A stretch of DNA of 64,000 bases. Source: Pedobacter sp. Leaf250 (lineage in GTDB: Bacteria > Bacteroidota > Bacteroidia > Sphingobacteriales > Sphingobacteriaceae). The stretch is taken from assembly GCF_920984735.1 (NCBI RefSeq), contig NZ_CAKLBU010000005.1:185976-249975 (forward strand), in the 5' to 3' direction. The notes beneath the pieces were generated by a model. It did no database searches. It had not been told where the DNA came from and saw nothing but the letters and a program-made list of their open reading frames with translations. The position numbers were made by a program, and so were the translations under genes. Shown one piece after another: positions 28,521 through 37,758 of this stretch (positions are counted from its first letter, which is position 1; each line of letters begins with the position of its first letter).

Positions 28521-29081
28521 TTACAAATTATCAAGTGCCAAATTCAGTTTTAAAACATTTACTGATGATGGCCCGAATAAGCCTAGTAATGGTTTTAAGG
28601 TATTCATCGCCACTAAATCCTTAACCTTCTGCTCGCTTATTTTTCTGGTTTTTGCAATTCTGGCAATTTGAATGGCTGCACCTTGCTCAGAAATATTTGG
28701 GTCTAACCCACTTCCTGAAGCAGTAACCATATCGGCAGGAATTTCTGATTTTTTCAACCCTGGGTTGTATTTCAAAAGTGTATCAATTCTTGATTGAACT
28801 TCTTTCAAATAATCTGGATTGGATGGACCTTTGTTCGAGCCTGCAGAGCCTGCTGCATTGTAAGCAACTGCTGATGGACGACCCCAGAAATATTCTGGTT
28901 TGGTAAACGATTGACCTAATAATTGGTAGCCAACAGTTTTTCCATTTTTGGAGATTTTTTCTCCGCCACCTTTTCCGTTAGAAAGTTTGCCTGCTAACGC
29001 GATGCTAATTGGGTAGATGATGCATAATAATACGATTAAAACTAAGGTTAAGCGTAGCGATTGTATGATGTATTTTTTCAT
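28521..29081 (-). CDS. kdpC: K+-transporting ATPase subunit C
   Basis: A 186-residue inner-membrane protein from the ATG at 29081 (MKKYIIQSLRLTLVLIVLLC); an in-frame ATG 14 codons earlier lacks family sequence. It has one N-terminal helix, then the periplasmic KdpC domain: GYQLLGQSFTKPEYFWGRPSA, GSNKGPSNPDYL and the highly conserved ITASGSGLDP-like VTASGSGLDPNIS. KdpC holds the KdpA-KdpB complex together. Confidence 0.96.
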   Translation of the reverse strand: MKKYIIQSLRLTLVLIVLLCIIYPISIALAGKLSNGKGGGEKISKNGKTVGYQLLGQSFTKPEYFWGRPSAVAYNAAGSAGSNKGPSNPDYLKEVQSRIDTLLKYNPGLKKSEIPADMVTASGSGLDPNISEQGAAIQIARIAKTRKISEQKVKDLVAMNTLKPLLGLFGPSSVNVLKLNLALDNL

Positions 29082-29228
29082 TTCAGTGATTTTATATAGT
29101 AAATGATTATTAGGGAATGGCAAATAGATTTGAATTTTAGGTAATGGCTATTAGGGAATAGTTTTAGATAATGGTTATTAGCGACCAGTGGTATTTCAAT
29201 TATCTATTCCCTATTCCCCATTTCTCTT
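29082..29228. repeat. Inverted repeat in kdpB-kdpC spacer
   Basis: TAGGGAATAG (29152-29161) pairs perfectly with CTATTCCCTA (29204-29213); the surroundings repeat GGGAATGG and ATTCCCC words. It is low-complexity palindromic spacer with no gene. Confidence 0.75.
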
Positions 29229-31256
29229 TTAAACAAGCAACCCAATTACCAAGTCAATTAATTTGATGCCGATAAACGGAGCAACAACACCTCCGATGCC
29301 ATAAATAAATAAGTTTCTACGAAGCAAAGCAGTAGCGCCAATCGGTTTATATGCCACGCCTTTTAACGCCAACGGAATTAAAATCGGAATGATAATCGCG
29401 TTGAAAATTACGGCCGACATAATCGCACTTTCAGGTGTATGCAAACCCATAATATTTAGACTTTGTAAAGCTGGGATGGAAGCAATAAACAATGCCGGAA
29501 CGATTGCGAAATACTTAGCCACATCATTCGCGATGGAGAAAGTAGTCAGTGTTCCTCGGGTAATTAAAAGCTGCTTCCCGATTTCTACAATTTCGATTAA
29601 TTTGGTTGGGTCGTTATCCAAATCAACCATGTTTCCAGCTTCTTTTGCAGCTTGCGTTCCGCTGTTCATCGCCACGCCAACATCAGCCTGTGCAAGCGCA
29701 GGTGCATCATTTGTACCATCGCCCATCATGGCAACCAGTTTGCCTAAAGCCTGTTCATCTTTAATGTAATTCATTTTATCCTCAGGTTTTGCTTCCGCGA
29801 TAAAATCATCTACACCAGCTTTTTCGGCAATATATTTGGCCGTTAAAGGATTATCGCCCGTTACCATTACAGTTTTTACCCCCATTTTTCTTAAGCGTTC
29901 GAAACGTTCGCTAATCCCTGGTTTAATAATGTCCTGTAATTCAATTACGCCTAAAGCCTTTTCGTTTTCTGAAACCACTAAAGGTGTTCCTCCATTTGTA
30001 GCGATGGATTTTACATGGTCTTCAATATCTGATGGAAAAATATTCCCAGCTTTTTCAACGATATTCCTGATGGAATCAAAAGCACCTTTTCTGATGCGTC
30101 TTCCATCGGCAGTATCCAATCCGCTCGAACGGGTTTCGGCTGTAAATTTGATAAATGTTGAACCTTGTGGTGTTCCTGAATTATTGAAACCTTGTTCAGC
30201 CGCTAATTCAATAATCGATTTTCCTTCAGGAGTTTCATCCGCTAAAGAACTTAACACGCAAGCATCGATAAAATCTTTAATAATTACGCCTGCGGTTGGG
30301 TAGAAGTTGGTTGCTTTGCGGTTACCGATGGTTATCGTTCCAGTTTTATCCAAAAGCAAAACATCTATATCGCCCGCAGTTTCTACCGCTTTACCCGATT
30401 TGGTAATCACATTTGCTCTTAAAGCTCGGTCCATTCCGGCGATACCGATGGCCGATAATAAACCGCCAATAGTCGTTGGGATTAAACAAACGAACAGTGA
30501 AATTAATGCCGCAATGGTAATCGGCGTGTTGGCGTAGTCTGCAAATGGTTTCAACGTAACACAAACGATAATGAAAACCAAAGTAAAACTTGCTAAAAGT
30601 ATTGTCAAGGCAATTTCATTCGGTGTTTTCTGACGGGAAGCACCTTCAACCAAAGCAATCATTTTATCTAAAAAGCTTTCGCCAGGAGCGGTACTCACTT
30701 GTACTTTTATCTCATCTGATAAAACTTTTGTTCCGCCAGTTACCGACGATTTATCACCACCAGATTCACGAATAACTGGTGCAGATTCGCCTGTTATTGC
30801 TGATTCATCAATGGTTGCGATACCTTCGATAATTTCCCCATCGGTGGGAATGGTATCGCCAGTTTCGCAAACAAAAACATCGCCTTTTTTTAATTGATTT
30901 GATGAACGGATTTCAATTGTTCCATTAGCTAAAAGCACTTTTGCTGGCGTTTCTTCACGGGTTTTACGTAAACTATCTGCTTGTGCTTTACCTCTAGCTT
31001 CAGCAATTGCTTCAGCGAAATTGGCAAACAAAATGGTTAACAAAAGCACTAAAAAGATAAAGAAATTATACAGCGGAGAGCCTTGTCCGCTGTTACTGAA
31101 AGAGTACACGGTAACGTAAGCCATTACCAAAGTGCCAATTTCAACGGTAAACATTACCGGATTGCGAACCATTACCCGTGGGTCGAGTTTGATGAAAGAT
31201 TGTTTCAATGCAGTTTGCACTAAAGCAGGTTCGAATAATTTATTATTGGGTTTCAT
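29229..31256 (-). CDS. kdpB: K+-transporting ATPase subunit B
   Basis: A 675-residue P-type ATPase that hydrolyses ATP to drive high-affinity potassium uptake. The phosphorylated aspartate is D303 in [13 protein letters not shown]; the actuator loop TGES is at 155-158, and [19 protein letters not shown] forms the hinge. The start [13 protein letters not shown] at 31256 is preferred over an ATG 19 codons upstream, which lies in repeat-like spacer. Confidence 0.97.
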   Translation of the reverse strand: MKPNNKLFEPALVQTALKQSFIKLDPRVMVRNPVMFTVEIGTLVMAYVTVYSFSNSGQGSPLYNFFIFLVLLLTILFANFAEAIAEARGKAQADSLRKTREETPAKVLLANGTIEIRSSNQLKKGDVFVCETGDTIPTDGEIIEGIATIDESAITGESAPVIRESGGDKSSVTGGTKVLSDEIKVQVSTAPGESFLDKMIALVEGASRQKTPNEIALTILLASFTLVFIIVCVTLKPFADYANTPITIAALISLFVCLIPTTIGGLLSAIGIAGMDRALRANVITKSGKAVETAGDIDVLLLDKTGTITIGNRKATNFYPTAGVIIKDFIDACVLSSLADETPEGKSIIELAAEQGFNNSGTPQGSTFIKFTAETRSSGLDTADGRRIRKGAFDSIRNIVEKAGNIFPSDIEDHVKSIATNGGTPLVVSENEKALGVIELQDIIKPGISERFERLRKMGVKTVMVTGDNPLTAKYIAEKAGVDDFIAEAKPEDKMNYIKDEQALGKLVAMMGDGTNDAPALAQADVGVAMNSGTQAAKEAGNMVDLDNDPTKLIEIVEIGKQLLITRGTLTTFSIANDVAKYFAIVPALFIASIPALQSLNIMGLHTPESAIMSAVIFNAIIIPILIPLALKGVAYKPIGATALLRRNLFIYGIGGVVAPFIGIKLIDLVIGLLV

Positions 31257-31393
31257 TTTTAAATATGTAAGATGTTTGATGTAAGATGGATGATGTGTTT
31301 TGGACTGTTCCAATATTCATTTTCCATCATTTATAAATCTTTGGAGTTGAATGATGTTTAAGCTATTCACTTATCCATCTTCCATCTCACGTT
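31257..31393. repeat. Inverted repeat in kdpA-kdpB spacer
   Basis: AAGATGGAT (31283-31291) pairs with ATCCATCTT (31373-31381) across a spacer built of GATGTAAGATG-like words. It contains no gene. Confidence 0.65.
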
Positions 31394-33112
31394 TTACCTC
31401 AATTGAGAAAAATATTCTGCCAACGGCCCCAAAGCCAACGCTGGAAAGTACGATAGGGCATTAAGCACTAAAATCACAGCGAAAGTCATGAGGGCAAAGG
31501 TTTTGGTGTCGGTTTTTAAAGTTCCTGCAGATTCTGGTATAAATTTTTTAGCGCCTAATAAACCTGCAATGGCAACTGGTCCAATAATCGGCAAGAAGCG
31601 ACCTAAGAAAATAATCACGCCTGTAAGCACATTCCAGAATACATTGTTATCGCCTAAACCTTCAAAGCCAGAACCATTGTTCGCATTTGATGAAGTGACT
31701 TCGTAAAGCATTTCGGAGAAACCGTGGAAACCAGGATTATTTAACCAGTTTTTAGGTTGGGTAGCCCAAGCGGCATCGCCATGATTGGTAAATACAAAAC
31801 TTGCAATGGCTGTTCCCGCTAAAATTAAAAACGGACTTAACAACGTAATGATGGCGGCGATTTTAATCTCTCTCGCTTCAACCTTATGACCTAAAAACTC
31901 AGGCGTTCTGCCCACCATTAATCCCGAAATAAATACAGCGATAATCAGATAAATGAAATAATTTAATAAACCCACGCCACAACCACCATAAATGGCGTTA
32001 ATCATCATGGCTAATAATTGCCATAAGCCTGTTAATGGCATCGTGCTATCATGCATTCCATTCACCGAACCAGTAGAAATAACTGTCGTTAACGTACTCC
32101 AATAGGCTGTGGCAGCTGGTCCGAGGCGTACTTCTTTACCTTCCATTGCGCCAGTAGTTTGCGATATGCCCATTTTAGCTAAAGCAGGGTTTCCGCCTAA
32201 CTCTGAAGTTAAAGTCGGAATCATCAGCATAAATAAACCAATCGTCATTACGCCGAAAATGGTCCATGCTAACTTTCTCCTGCGGATGAAATAACCAAAA
32301 GCGATAATCATGGCCATTGGAATAATGGTTTGCGCAATGATTTCGACCATATTGGTTAAGTAACTCGGGTTTTCGAATGGATGGGCAGAATTTGCACCAA
32401 AATACCCACCACCATTCGTTCCCAAGTGTTTTATGGCAATCATCTGCGCTGCAGGACCGCGAGAAACATTTACGGTATCGCCTTGAAGAGAAATAAACTG
32501 GTCTTTCGCATCGTAACTAGCTGGTGTACCGTTAAAAGTTAAAACTAAGGCCACAAAAATTGATAATGGCAATAGCAAACGAGTGATAGATTTCACAAAA
32601 AACTCCCAGAAGTTGCCTAGCTGTGTGGTGGTTTTATCTCTAAAAGCTTTGAATAAAACTACGGCTGCGGCTATACCAGTGGCTGCACTTACAAATTGAA
32701 GAAACATCAGCACAAATTGCTGTGTTAAATAACTTACGCCGCTTTCGCCCGAATAATGTTGCAGGTTACAATTGGCTACAAAACTGATGATGGTATTGAA
32801 AGCTAAATCAGGTGTCATGCCTGGATTTCCATCAGGATTGAAAGGCAGTTTATCTTGAAATATCAATACAAAAAAACCATAAAACAACCATAAAATATTA
32901 ATGGTTAATAAGGCTTTTAATTGTTGTTTCCAGTTCATCTGTTCTTTAATATTGATGCCTGAAAGTTTATAAATTCCGTTTTCGAGCGGTTTTAAAAAGT
33001 CTGTCCAAACTTTTTCTCCTGCAAAAACCTTCGCCAAATATTTCCCCAAAGGGATAGCAATGACTATCGTTAGCAAGAAGGTGGCAATAATGCCTGTTAA
33101 TTCAGTGTTCAT
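31394..33112 (-). CDS. kdpA: K+-transporting ATPase subunit A
   Basis: A 572-residue inner-membrane potassium channel subunit with about ten membrane helices. Selectivity-filter-like segments are visible: SFVANCNLQHYSGESGVSYLTQ, HLGTNGGGYFGANSAHPFENP, STGSVNGMHDSTMPL and SSNANNGSGFEGLG, all KdpA hallmarks. Length matches the family (about 560). Confidence 0.97.
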   Translation of the reverse strand: MNTELTGIIATFLLTIVIAIPLGKYLAKVFAGEKVWTDFLKPLENGIYKLSGINIKEQMNWKQQLKALLTINILWLFYGFFVLIFQDKLPFNPDGNPGMTPDLAFNTIISFVANCNLQHYSGESGVSYLTQQFVLMFLQFVSAATGIAAAVVLFKAFRDKTTTQLGNFWEFFVKSITRLLLPLSIFVALVLTFNGTPASYDAKDQFISLQGDTVNVSRGPAAQMIAIKHLGTNGGGYFGANSAHPFENPSYLTNMVEIIAQTIIPMAMIIAFGYFIRRRKLAWTIFGVMTIGLFMLMIPTLTSELGGNPALAKMGISQTTGAMEGKEVRLGPAATAYWSTLTTVISTGSVNGMHDSTMPLTGLWQLLAMMINAIYGGCGVGLLNYFIYLIIAVFISGLMVGRTPEFLGHKVEAREIKIAAIITLLSPFLILAGTAIASFVFTNHGDAAWATQPKNWLNNPGFHGFSEMLYEVTSSNANNGSGFEGLGDNNVFWNVLTGVIIFLGRFLPIIGPVAIAGLLGAKKFIPESAGTLKTDTKTFALMTFAVILVLNALSYFPALALGPLAEYFSQLR

Positions 33113-33272
33113 TTTTTTTGTTTTGGGAGAATGGGAGATGTAGGGAATTGGAAATAGGTATTTTGAAATAAATGTTTTAAAATAGGTAATCGGAAATAGA
33201 TTAATGTTCTATTCTATATTGCCTATTTTCAATTTTCCATTCCCCATTTTTCTACTTTCCATTTTTTCTGTT
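33113..33272. repeat. Low-complexity palindromic kdpF-kdpA spacer
   Basis: AAAATAGG (33179-33186) pairs with CCTATTTT (33222-33229), flanked by GGGAATTGG on one side and CCATTCCCC on the other. The 160-bp gap is unusual because kdpF and kdpA are usually adjacent or overlapping. Confidence 0.65.
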
Positions 33273-33350
33273 TTAAAATTTTTCTGGTTTAATCAACACG
33301 TAAATCATATAAATAAATACGGCGATTGCGATGATAAATAGTGCTAACAT
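33273..33350 (-). CDS. kdpF: KdpF small subunit
   Basis: A 25-residue single-helix membrane peptide (MLALFIIAIAVFIYMIYVLI then KPEKF). The hydrophobic helix followed by a K-P-E-x-F/F end is the KdpF pattern; KdpF stabilises the Kdp complex in E. coli. It begins 5 bp after the stop of another small membrane reading frame. Confidence 0.85.
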   Translation of the reverse strand: MLALFIIAIAVFIYMIYVLIKPEKF

Positions 33351-33355
33351 TTTCT

Positions 33356-33436
33356 TTAGATTTTTTCAAACCAATCGATAGAAAGGTAAGTTGCCCAACA
33401 GAGCAGGATTAGAATTAGAAACAGGATAATTGTCAT
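33356..33436 (-). CDS. 26-residue membrane micropeptide upstream of kdpF
   Basis: An ATG at 33436 opens a 26-codon frame encoding MTIILFLILILLCWATYLSI followed by DWFEKI: one hydrophobic helix and an amphipathic, charged end. It ends 5 bp before kdpF on the same strand and lies just downstream of a candidate sigma-54 promoter, so it would be the first translated frame of the kdp mRNA. No family is recognised. It may be an extra Kdp-associated subunit or a leader peptide; coding status rests on position and composition. Confidence 0.55.
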   Translation of the reverse strand: MTIILFLILILLCWATYLSIDWFEKI

Positions 33437-33462
33437 AACTTATTGATTTATGAAATGCCTAT

Positions 33463-33479
33463 TGCCAACTCTTGTGCCG
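33463..33479 (-). promoter_or_regulatory. Candidate sigma-54 promoter of kdp operon
   Basis: Read on the minus strand, CGGCAC-AAGAG-TTGGCA resembles the -24/-12 consensus TGGCAC-N5-TTGCA. The -24 GG is present; the -12 GC is replaced by GG at the canonical 10-bp spacing, or sits one base too far. It lies about 30 bp before the first ATG of the operon and next to a gene for a sigma-54 activator. Confidence 0.5.
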
Positions 33480-33549
33480 TTGAATATAAAATTGATTCAA
33501 GTTGTTGTTTTTCAGTTGCTTGCTTATTTTCTGATATCTTTAGGCAAAA

Positions 33550-33578
33550 AAAAACCTTTCCATTTTGGAAAGGTTTTT
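33550..33578. terminator. Bidirectional terminator before kdp operon
   Basis: AAAAACCTTTCCA (33550-33562) pairs with TGGAAAGGTTTTT (33566-33578) around TTT. T-tracts occur on both strands. On the minus strand it ends the sigma-54 regulator gene and insulates the kdp operon. Confidence 0.8.
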
Positions 33579-33717
33579 ATCGTTTTGGATAAGGAAGAAG
33601 AAATAGTAAAAGTTATTTTTTATAATTTGGATGAAGACCATTCGGCTCAACCTGGTTAAAATAATACTTGAATTATCAAAGGATGAACTGTATTTTTAGT
33701 ATAACGAGCTATGAATT

Positions 33718-35055
33718 CTACACCTCATTAATCCCATATTCGTCAATCTTCCGGTAAAGCGTTGTTAAGCCTATGCCGAGTAACCTAGATGTTTCAGTTT
33801 TATTCCCTTTAGTATGAATTAACACTTTTTGGATGTGTTGTTTCTCTATTTGCTGAAGATTAAAGTTGTTTTCCATAGGCGCAAATTCGAAAAATTCCAT
33901 AGGCAAGGCTGATATATTTAATTGATCTCCATCTGATAGAATAACCAATCGCTCAATCACATTTTTGAGTTCTCTCACATTTCCTTTCCAGTTATATTTT
34001 TCAAAAACACTCAAAATTTGATCATCTAGTTTAAGTTCTGGATGATTTATTTTTATTGAAAATTCATTGAGGTAATGTGCCGCCAAAGCCGGAATATCCT
34101 GTTTTCTCTCTCTTAGTGGAGGAAGAATTATCGTAAACACAGATAAACGATAGTATAAATCCGATCGAAATTTGCCTGATGCAGCATCTGCTTTTAAATC
34201 TTTATTGGTTGCCGCCAAAATGCGAACGTTTACTTTTTGGGTATTGGTATCGCCAACTTTTATAAAACTTTGATTTTCTAAAACCCTTAATAATTTGGCC
34301 TGCAAATCAAGATTCATCTCACCAATTTCATCAAGAAAAAGTGTGCCGCCATTTGCTTCCTCAAGCAAACCTTTCTTATCTTTATTAGCGCCGGTAAAGG
34401 CTCCTGCTTTATAACCAAAAAGCTCACTTTCCAGTAAATCTGGACTAAAACCACTGCAATTTAAGGCAACAAAAGGTTTGCCAGATCTAAGGCTTTCTGA
34501 ATGAATGGATTGAGCAAAAACCTCTTTACCTGTTCCGGTTTCACCTAAAAGTAAAACAGTAGTATCAGTTTTGCTAACTCTTTTTGCTAAATCAATTGCT
34601 TCTTTTAAAATTTTAGATTGACCAATAATTGTAGAAAATTGATGCTTTTTATTAGCCTTATCTTCATGCTCAAAAATTCTGTATTGAAGATTTGCTTTAT
34701 CCATTGCCTTGTATAGCAAGGGAATAATTTTGTCATTGTCATCACCCTTAACCAGATAATCGAAGGCACCATTTTTTATGGCCAAAACACCATCTGCAAT
34801 GGTGCCGTAAGCCGTTAAATTAATTATTTCAACATAAGGCTTAATTGCTTTAATATCTTTTACCATGGCTACGCCATTCACATCTGGCAATTTAACATCA
34901 CTAATTACGATGCTTACTTCATTGTTTTTTAGAAGTTTCAAACCTTCTTTGCCGGTATTGGCCTGCAAGGTTTTAAATCCCTCCAATTCAATAATTCTGG
35001 AAAGCAGACTGCAGATTTTCTTTTCATCATCAATGATGAGGACAATGCCATTCAT
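33718..35055 (-). CDS. Sigma-54-dependent response regulator (NtrC type)
   Basis: A 445-residue protein with receiver domain (phospho-acceptor D53 in VISDVKLPDVNG), AAA+ domain with Walker A GETGTGKE (171-178), sigma-54 contact loop GAFTGA (218-223), and a Fis-type HTH at the end (NKTETSRLLGIGLTTLYRKIDEYGI). It occupies the place KdpE (an OmpR-type regulator) has in E. coli. With a sigma-54-like promoter in front of the kdp operon, it is the likely activator of potassium uptake genes, using phosphate from the kinase at 24072. Confidence 0.93.
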   Translation of the reverse strand: MNGIVLIIDDEKKICSLLSRIIELEGFKTLQANTGKEGLKLLKNNEVSIVISDVKLPDVNGVAMVKDIKAIKPYVEIINLTAYGTIADGVLAIKNGAFDYLVKGDDNDKIIPLLYKAMDKANLQYRIFEHEDKANKKHQFSTIIGQSKILKEAIDLAKRVSKTDTTVLLLGETGTGKEVFAQSIHSESLRSGKPFVALNCSGFSPDLLESELFGYKAGAFTGANKDKKGLLEEANGGTLFLDEIGEMNLDLQAKLLRVLENQSFIKVGDTNTQKVNVRILAATNKDLKADAASGKFRSDLYYRLSVFTIILPPLRERKQDIPALAAHYLNEFSIKINHPELKLDDQILSVFEKYNWKGNVRELKNVIERLVILSDGDQLNISALPMEFFEFAPMENNFNLQQIEKQHIQKVLIHTKGNKTETSRLLGIGLTTLYRKIDEYGINEV

Positions 35056-35183
35056 AGGTTGAATTTATGATGCAATATTAAAGATAAAACAGGAATTTGG
35101 GCGGATAATAATTTCTACCTTTTTTATTTCCTCTGCTTTAAATAAAACCATTTTAAGCATATTTGTTGCACAAAGCAAAATCT

Positions 35184-37652
35184 ATGTTTAAAAGAATAAT
35201 CCTAATCATCATCCTGTTTTTTTTCATGTATTCTGGTTGGGCTCAACAAATTCGGCCAGCTAAATCAGCAGAAATTTACAGGGAGTTGAAAACATTAAAA
35301 CATATTCCCAAAGTACTTTATTTGGCTGCACATCCCGATGATGAAAATACTGGTTTGTTATCATGGTTAATTAATGATCAAAATGTAGAAACAGGTTATT
35401 TATCATTAACAAGGGGCGATGGAGGACAGAATTTATTGGGAACCGAACAAGGCGCAGCATTGGGCTTAATTCGTACGCATGAACTTTTAGAAGCTAGAAA
35501 ACTTGATGGAGCACAGCAGTTTTTTACCAGAGCTATTGATTTCGGATTTTCAAAAAATACGGAAGACACTTTTAAACAATGGGATGCAGATAGCATTACT
35601 GCCGATGTGGTTTGGGTAATTAGAAAATTCCGCCCAGATGTAATTATATGTCGTTTTCCCCCAACGGCTGCGGCAGGTCACGGGCAACATGCAGCTTCTG
35701 CGGTAGTTGCCGAAAAAGCTTTCAAAGCAGCTGCAGATAAAAATATGTTCCCAAATCAATTAAAGTATGTAGATGTTTGGCAACCCAAAAGATTGCTTTG
35801 GAATACTTTCCGTTTTGGCTCAACCAACACAACTTCTGAAAATCAATTGAAAGTTACAGTTGGCCAATATGATGCACAATTGGGCATGGGTTATGGAGAA
35901 TTAGCTGGCTTAAGCAGAAGTTTGCACAAAAGTCAAGGAGCGGGAACTCAATCTGTTGCGGGTGTGCGGACAGAATACTTTAGTCATGTTTTAGGCGTTC
36001 CAGCAAAGGAATCATTATTCGATAAAGTTCCTTTGAATTGGTCTGAAAAAGGCATTGATAATATCGATGAACTGATCGATATCATTCTTCTATCATTTGA
36101 TTACAATCATCCTGATAAAAGTTTACATGGTTTATTAATGTTGCGAAAGAGAATTGCAGAGATTCAGGATGTTAATTTAAAACGTGATAAACTTGCAGCA
36201 ATTGATCATATTATTTTAAGCTGCTCGGGTTTTATGGGCGAAGTAGTTACTAATCAGGCTGAAGCCATTGCCGGGAACAGTTATAATTTTAGTTTGAATG
36301 TTGTGTCTCGGTCATCATCTCCGGTAATACTCGAACAAGTCAACTGGATTAATCAAACCGATGTTTTAAACAGAAGGATTTCAGGTGATTCGCTCATTAC
36401 AATACAGCGCAAAATTCAAATCCCAATAAATACTGTATCAACAGCGCCGTATTGGTTGGAGAAACCCGCAAAAGATGCGGCTACTTTTAGCGTAAACAAT
36501 GATACGCTTATTGGTTTGGCAGAGACTGAATCAGCCTTGAATGTATCACTTTTACTTAAAATAGGAGCGGAAAAATTCAATGTGAAATTACCACTTTCAT
36601 ATAAGAAATTAGATCCGGTTAAAGGCGACGTGGTAGAACAATTGAGGATCGTTCCTGCAATGGATTTAAGTTTCGTAGAACCTGTATATTTCGCATCAGA
36701 TAAAGAAGATTTAAAAATCACATTGCGATTAAAAGCAAACAAATATATCAATTATGGTAAGGTCAGTTTTAAAATTGGTAATTTAGTTATAGCAAATTTT
36801 ACGGGGATTAACCTGCAGGAAAATACCATCACCATTAAAGATTTTGTAATTCCAGCAAGTGAGTTGGCGAAAATAAAAACAAACCAAAATAAGTTAGAAG
36901 CCGTTTTTTCGTCAGAAAATAGTGAATTCACTCAAGGTCAGGTTTTAATTCAATATCCGCATTTACCATCGCTGCAATATTTTGTGCCTGCCTCAACCTG
37001 GCTATTAAAAGGAAACGTTAAAATTTTGGCAAAAAAGGTTGGATATATTGAAGGTGCTGGCGATTTAATTCCAGAATTTTTGCGCCAGGCCGGATTACAG
37101 GTTGATGTTTTAAACAAAGCCGATATTTTGAACCCCGCTAAATTGGCCACCTACGATGCAATTATAACTGGTGTAAGGGTGATCAATACAGAAAAGAGAA
37201 TTAAAAATTGGCAGAATGCTTTAAAAGGATATGTTGAAAATGGAGGAACAATTGTAATGCAGTACAATACTACTCAAGATATGGCTTTGCAAGACTTTGC
37301 TGTTTATCCATTGAATATTAGCAATAAAAGAGTTACTGAAGAAAACGCCGCGGTTAAATTTTTAAATCCAAATCATAAACTTTTAAACTACCCTAATAAA
37401 ATTACTGCTGAAGATTTTAATGGATGGATTCAAGAACGTGGTGCATATTTTCCAGATAAATGGGATGATAAATACGAGCCGCTTTTTGAAATGAATGATG
37501 CAGGAGAGGAGCCTTTAAAGGGATCGACCTTATATGCAAAATACGGAAAGGGAAATTTTATTTATACACCTTTAGCTTTTTTCAGGCAATTGCCAGCTGG
37601 AAATATAGGTGCTGCAAGGTTGTTTTTTAATTTTATTTCAGCAGGGAAATAA
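35184..37652 (+). CDS. Secreted PIG-L family deacetylase
   Basis: An 822-residue protein from the ATG at 35184, with a signal peptide (MFKRIILIIILFFFMYSGWAQQ). The PIG-L/LmbE zinc motif AHPDDE is at residues 49-54 and the later HGQHAASAVVAEKAF supplies the third ligand; a large beta-rich C-terminal part follows, ending in a glutamine-amidotransferase-like domain (YDAIITGVRVINTEKR, GNFIYTPLAFFRQ). PIG-L enzymes remove N-acetyl groups from sugars. It precedes a small membrane peptide and a sodium symporter with spacing of two bases or overlap, so uptake and deacetylation are probably linked. Confidence 0.88.
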   Translation: MFKRIILIIILFFFMYSGWAQQIRPAKSAEIYRELKTLKHIPKVLYLAAHPDDENTGLLSWLINDQNVETGYLSLTRGDGGQNLLGTEQGAALGLIRTHELLEARKLDGAQQFFTRAIDFGFSKNTEDTFKQWDADSITADVVWVIRKFRPDVIICRFPPTAAAGHGQHAASAVVAEKAFKAAADKNMFPNQLKYVDVWQPKRLLWNTFRFGSTNTTSENQLKVTVGQYDAQLGMGYGELAGLSRSLHKSQGAGTQSVAGVRTEYFSHVLGVPAKESLFDKVPLNWSEKGIDNIDELIDIILLSFDYNHPDKSLHGLLMLRKRIAEIQDVNLKRDKLAAIDHIILSCSGFMGEVVTNQAEAIAGNSYNFSLNVVSRSSSPVILEQVNWINQTDVLNRRISGDSLITIQRKIQIPINTVSTAPYWLEKPAKDAATFSVNNDTLIGLAETESALNVSLLLKIGAEKFNVKLPLSYKKLDPVKGDVVEQLRIVPAMDLSFVEPVYFASDKEDLKITLRLKANKYINYGKVSFKIGNLVIANFTGINLQENTITIKDFVIPASELAKIKTNQNKLEAVFSSENSEFTQGQVLIQYPHLPSLQYFVPASTWLLKGNVKILAKKVGYIEGAGDLIPEFLRQAGLQVDVLNKADILNPAKLATYDAIITGVRVINTEKRIKNWQNALKGYVENGGTIVMQYNTTQDMALQDFAVYPLNISNKRVTEENAAVKFLNPNHKLLNYPNKITAEDFNGWIQERGAYFPDKWDDKYEPLFEMNDAGEEPLKGSTLYAKYGKGNFIYTPLAFFRQLPAGNIGAARLFFNFISAGK

Positions 37653-37653
37653 G

Positions 37654-37758
37654 ATGAAAAATCAGCTCAAAAATTGGAATACCTGGTACATTTTGCTTGC
37701 GCTTGCCCTAATTTTTCAAATTGTTTTCTATTACCTTTTTACTAAATTTTGGGCATGA
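37654..37758 (+). CDS. 34-residue membrane protein upstream of symporter
   Basis: An ATG at 37654, just after the deacetylase stop, opens a 34-codon frame: MKNQLKNWNTWYILLALALI followed by FQIVFYYLFTKFWA. It has a basic N-terminus, one long hydrophobic helix and an aromatic end. Its stop overlaps the symporter start in an ATGA, the arrangement of a co-translated accessory subunit. No family name is recognised; role as a symporter partner is inferred. Confidence 0.7.
   Translation: MKNQLKNWNTWYILLALALIFQIVFYYLFTKFWA

Noticed and set aside
29389..30775. Long plus-strand frames opposite kdpB
   Set aside because: kdpB is unmistakable on the minus strand; the frames are its complement.
33437..33717. 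A riboswitch upstream of kdp
   Set aside because: Only a bidirectional terminator and a promoter-like site are visible; no known ion or c-di-AMP riboswitch core could be recognised.
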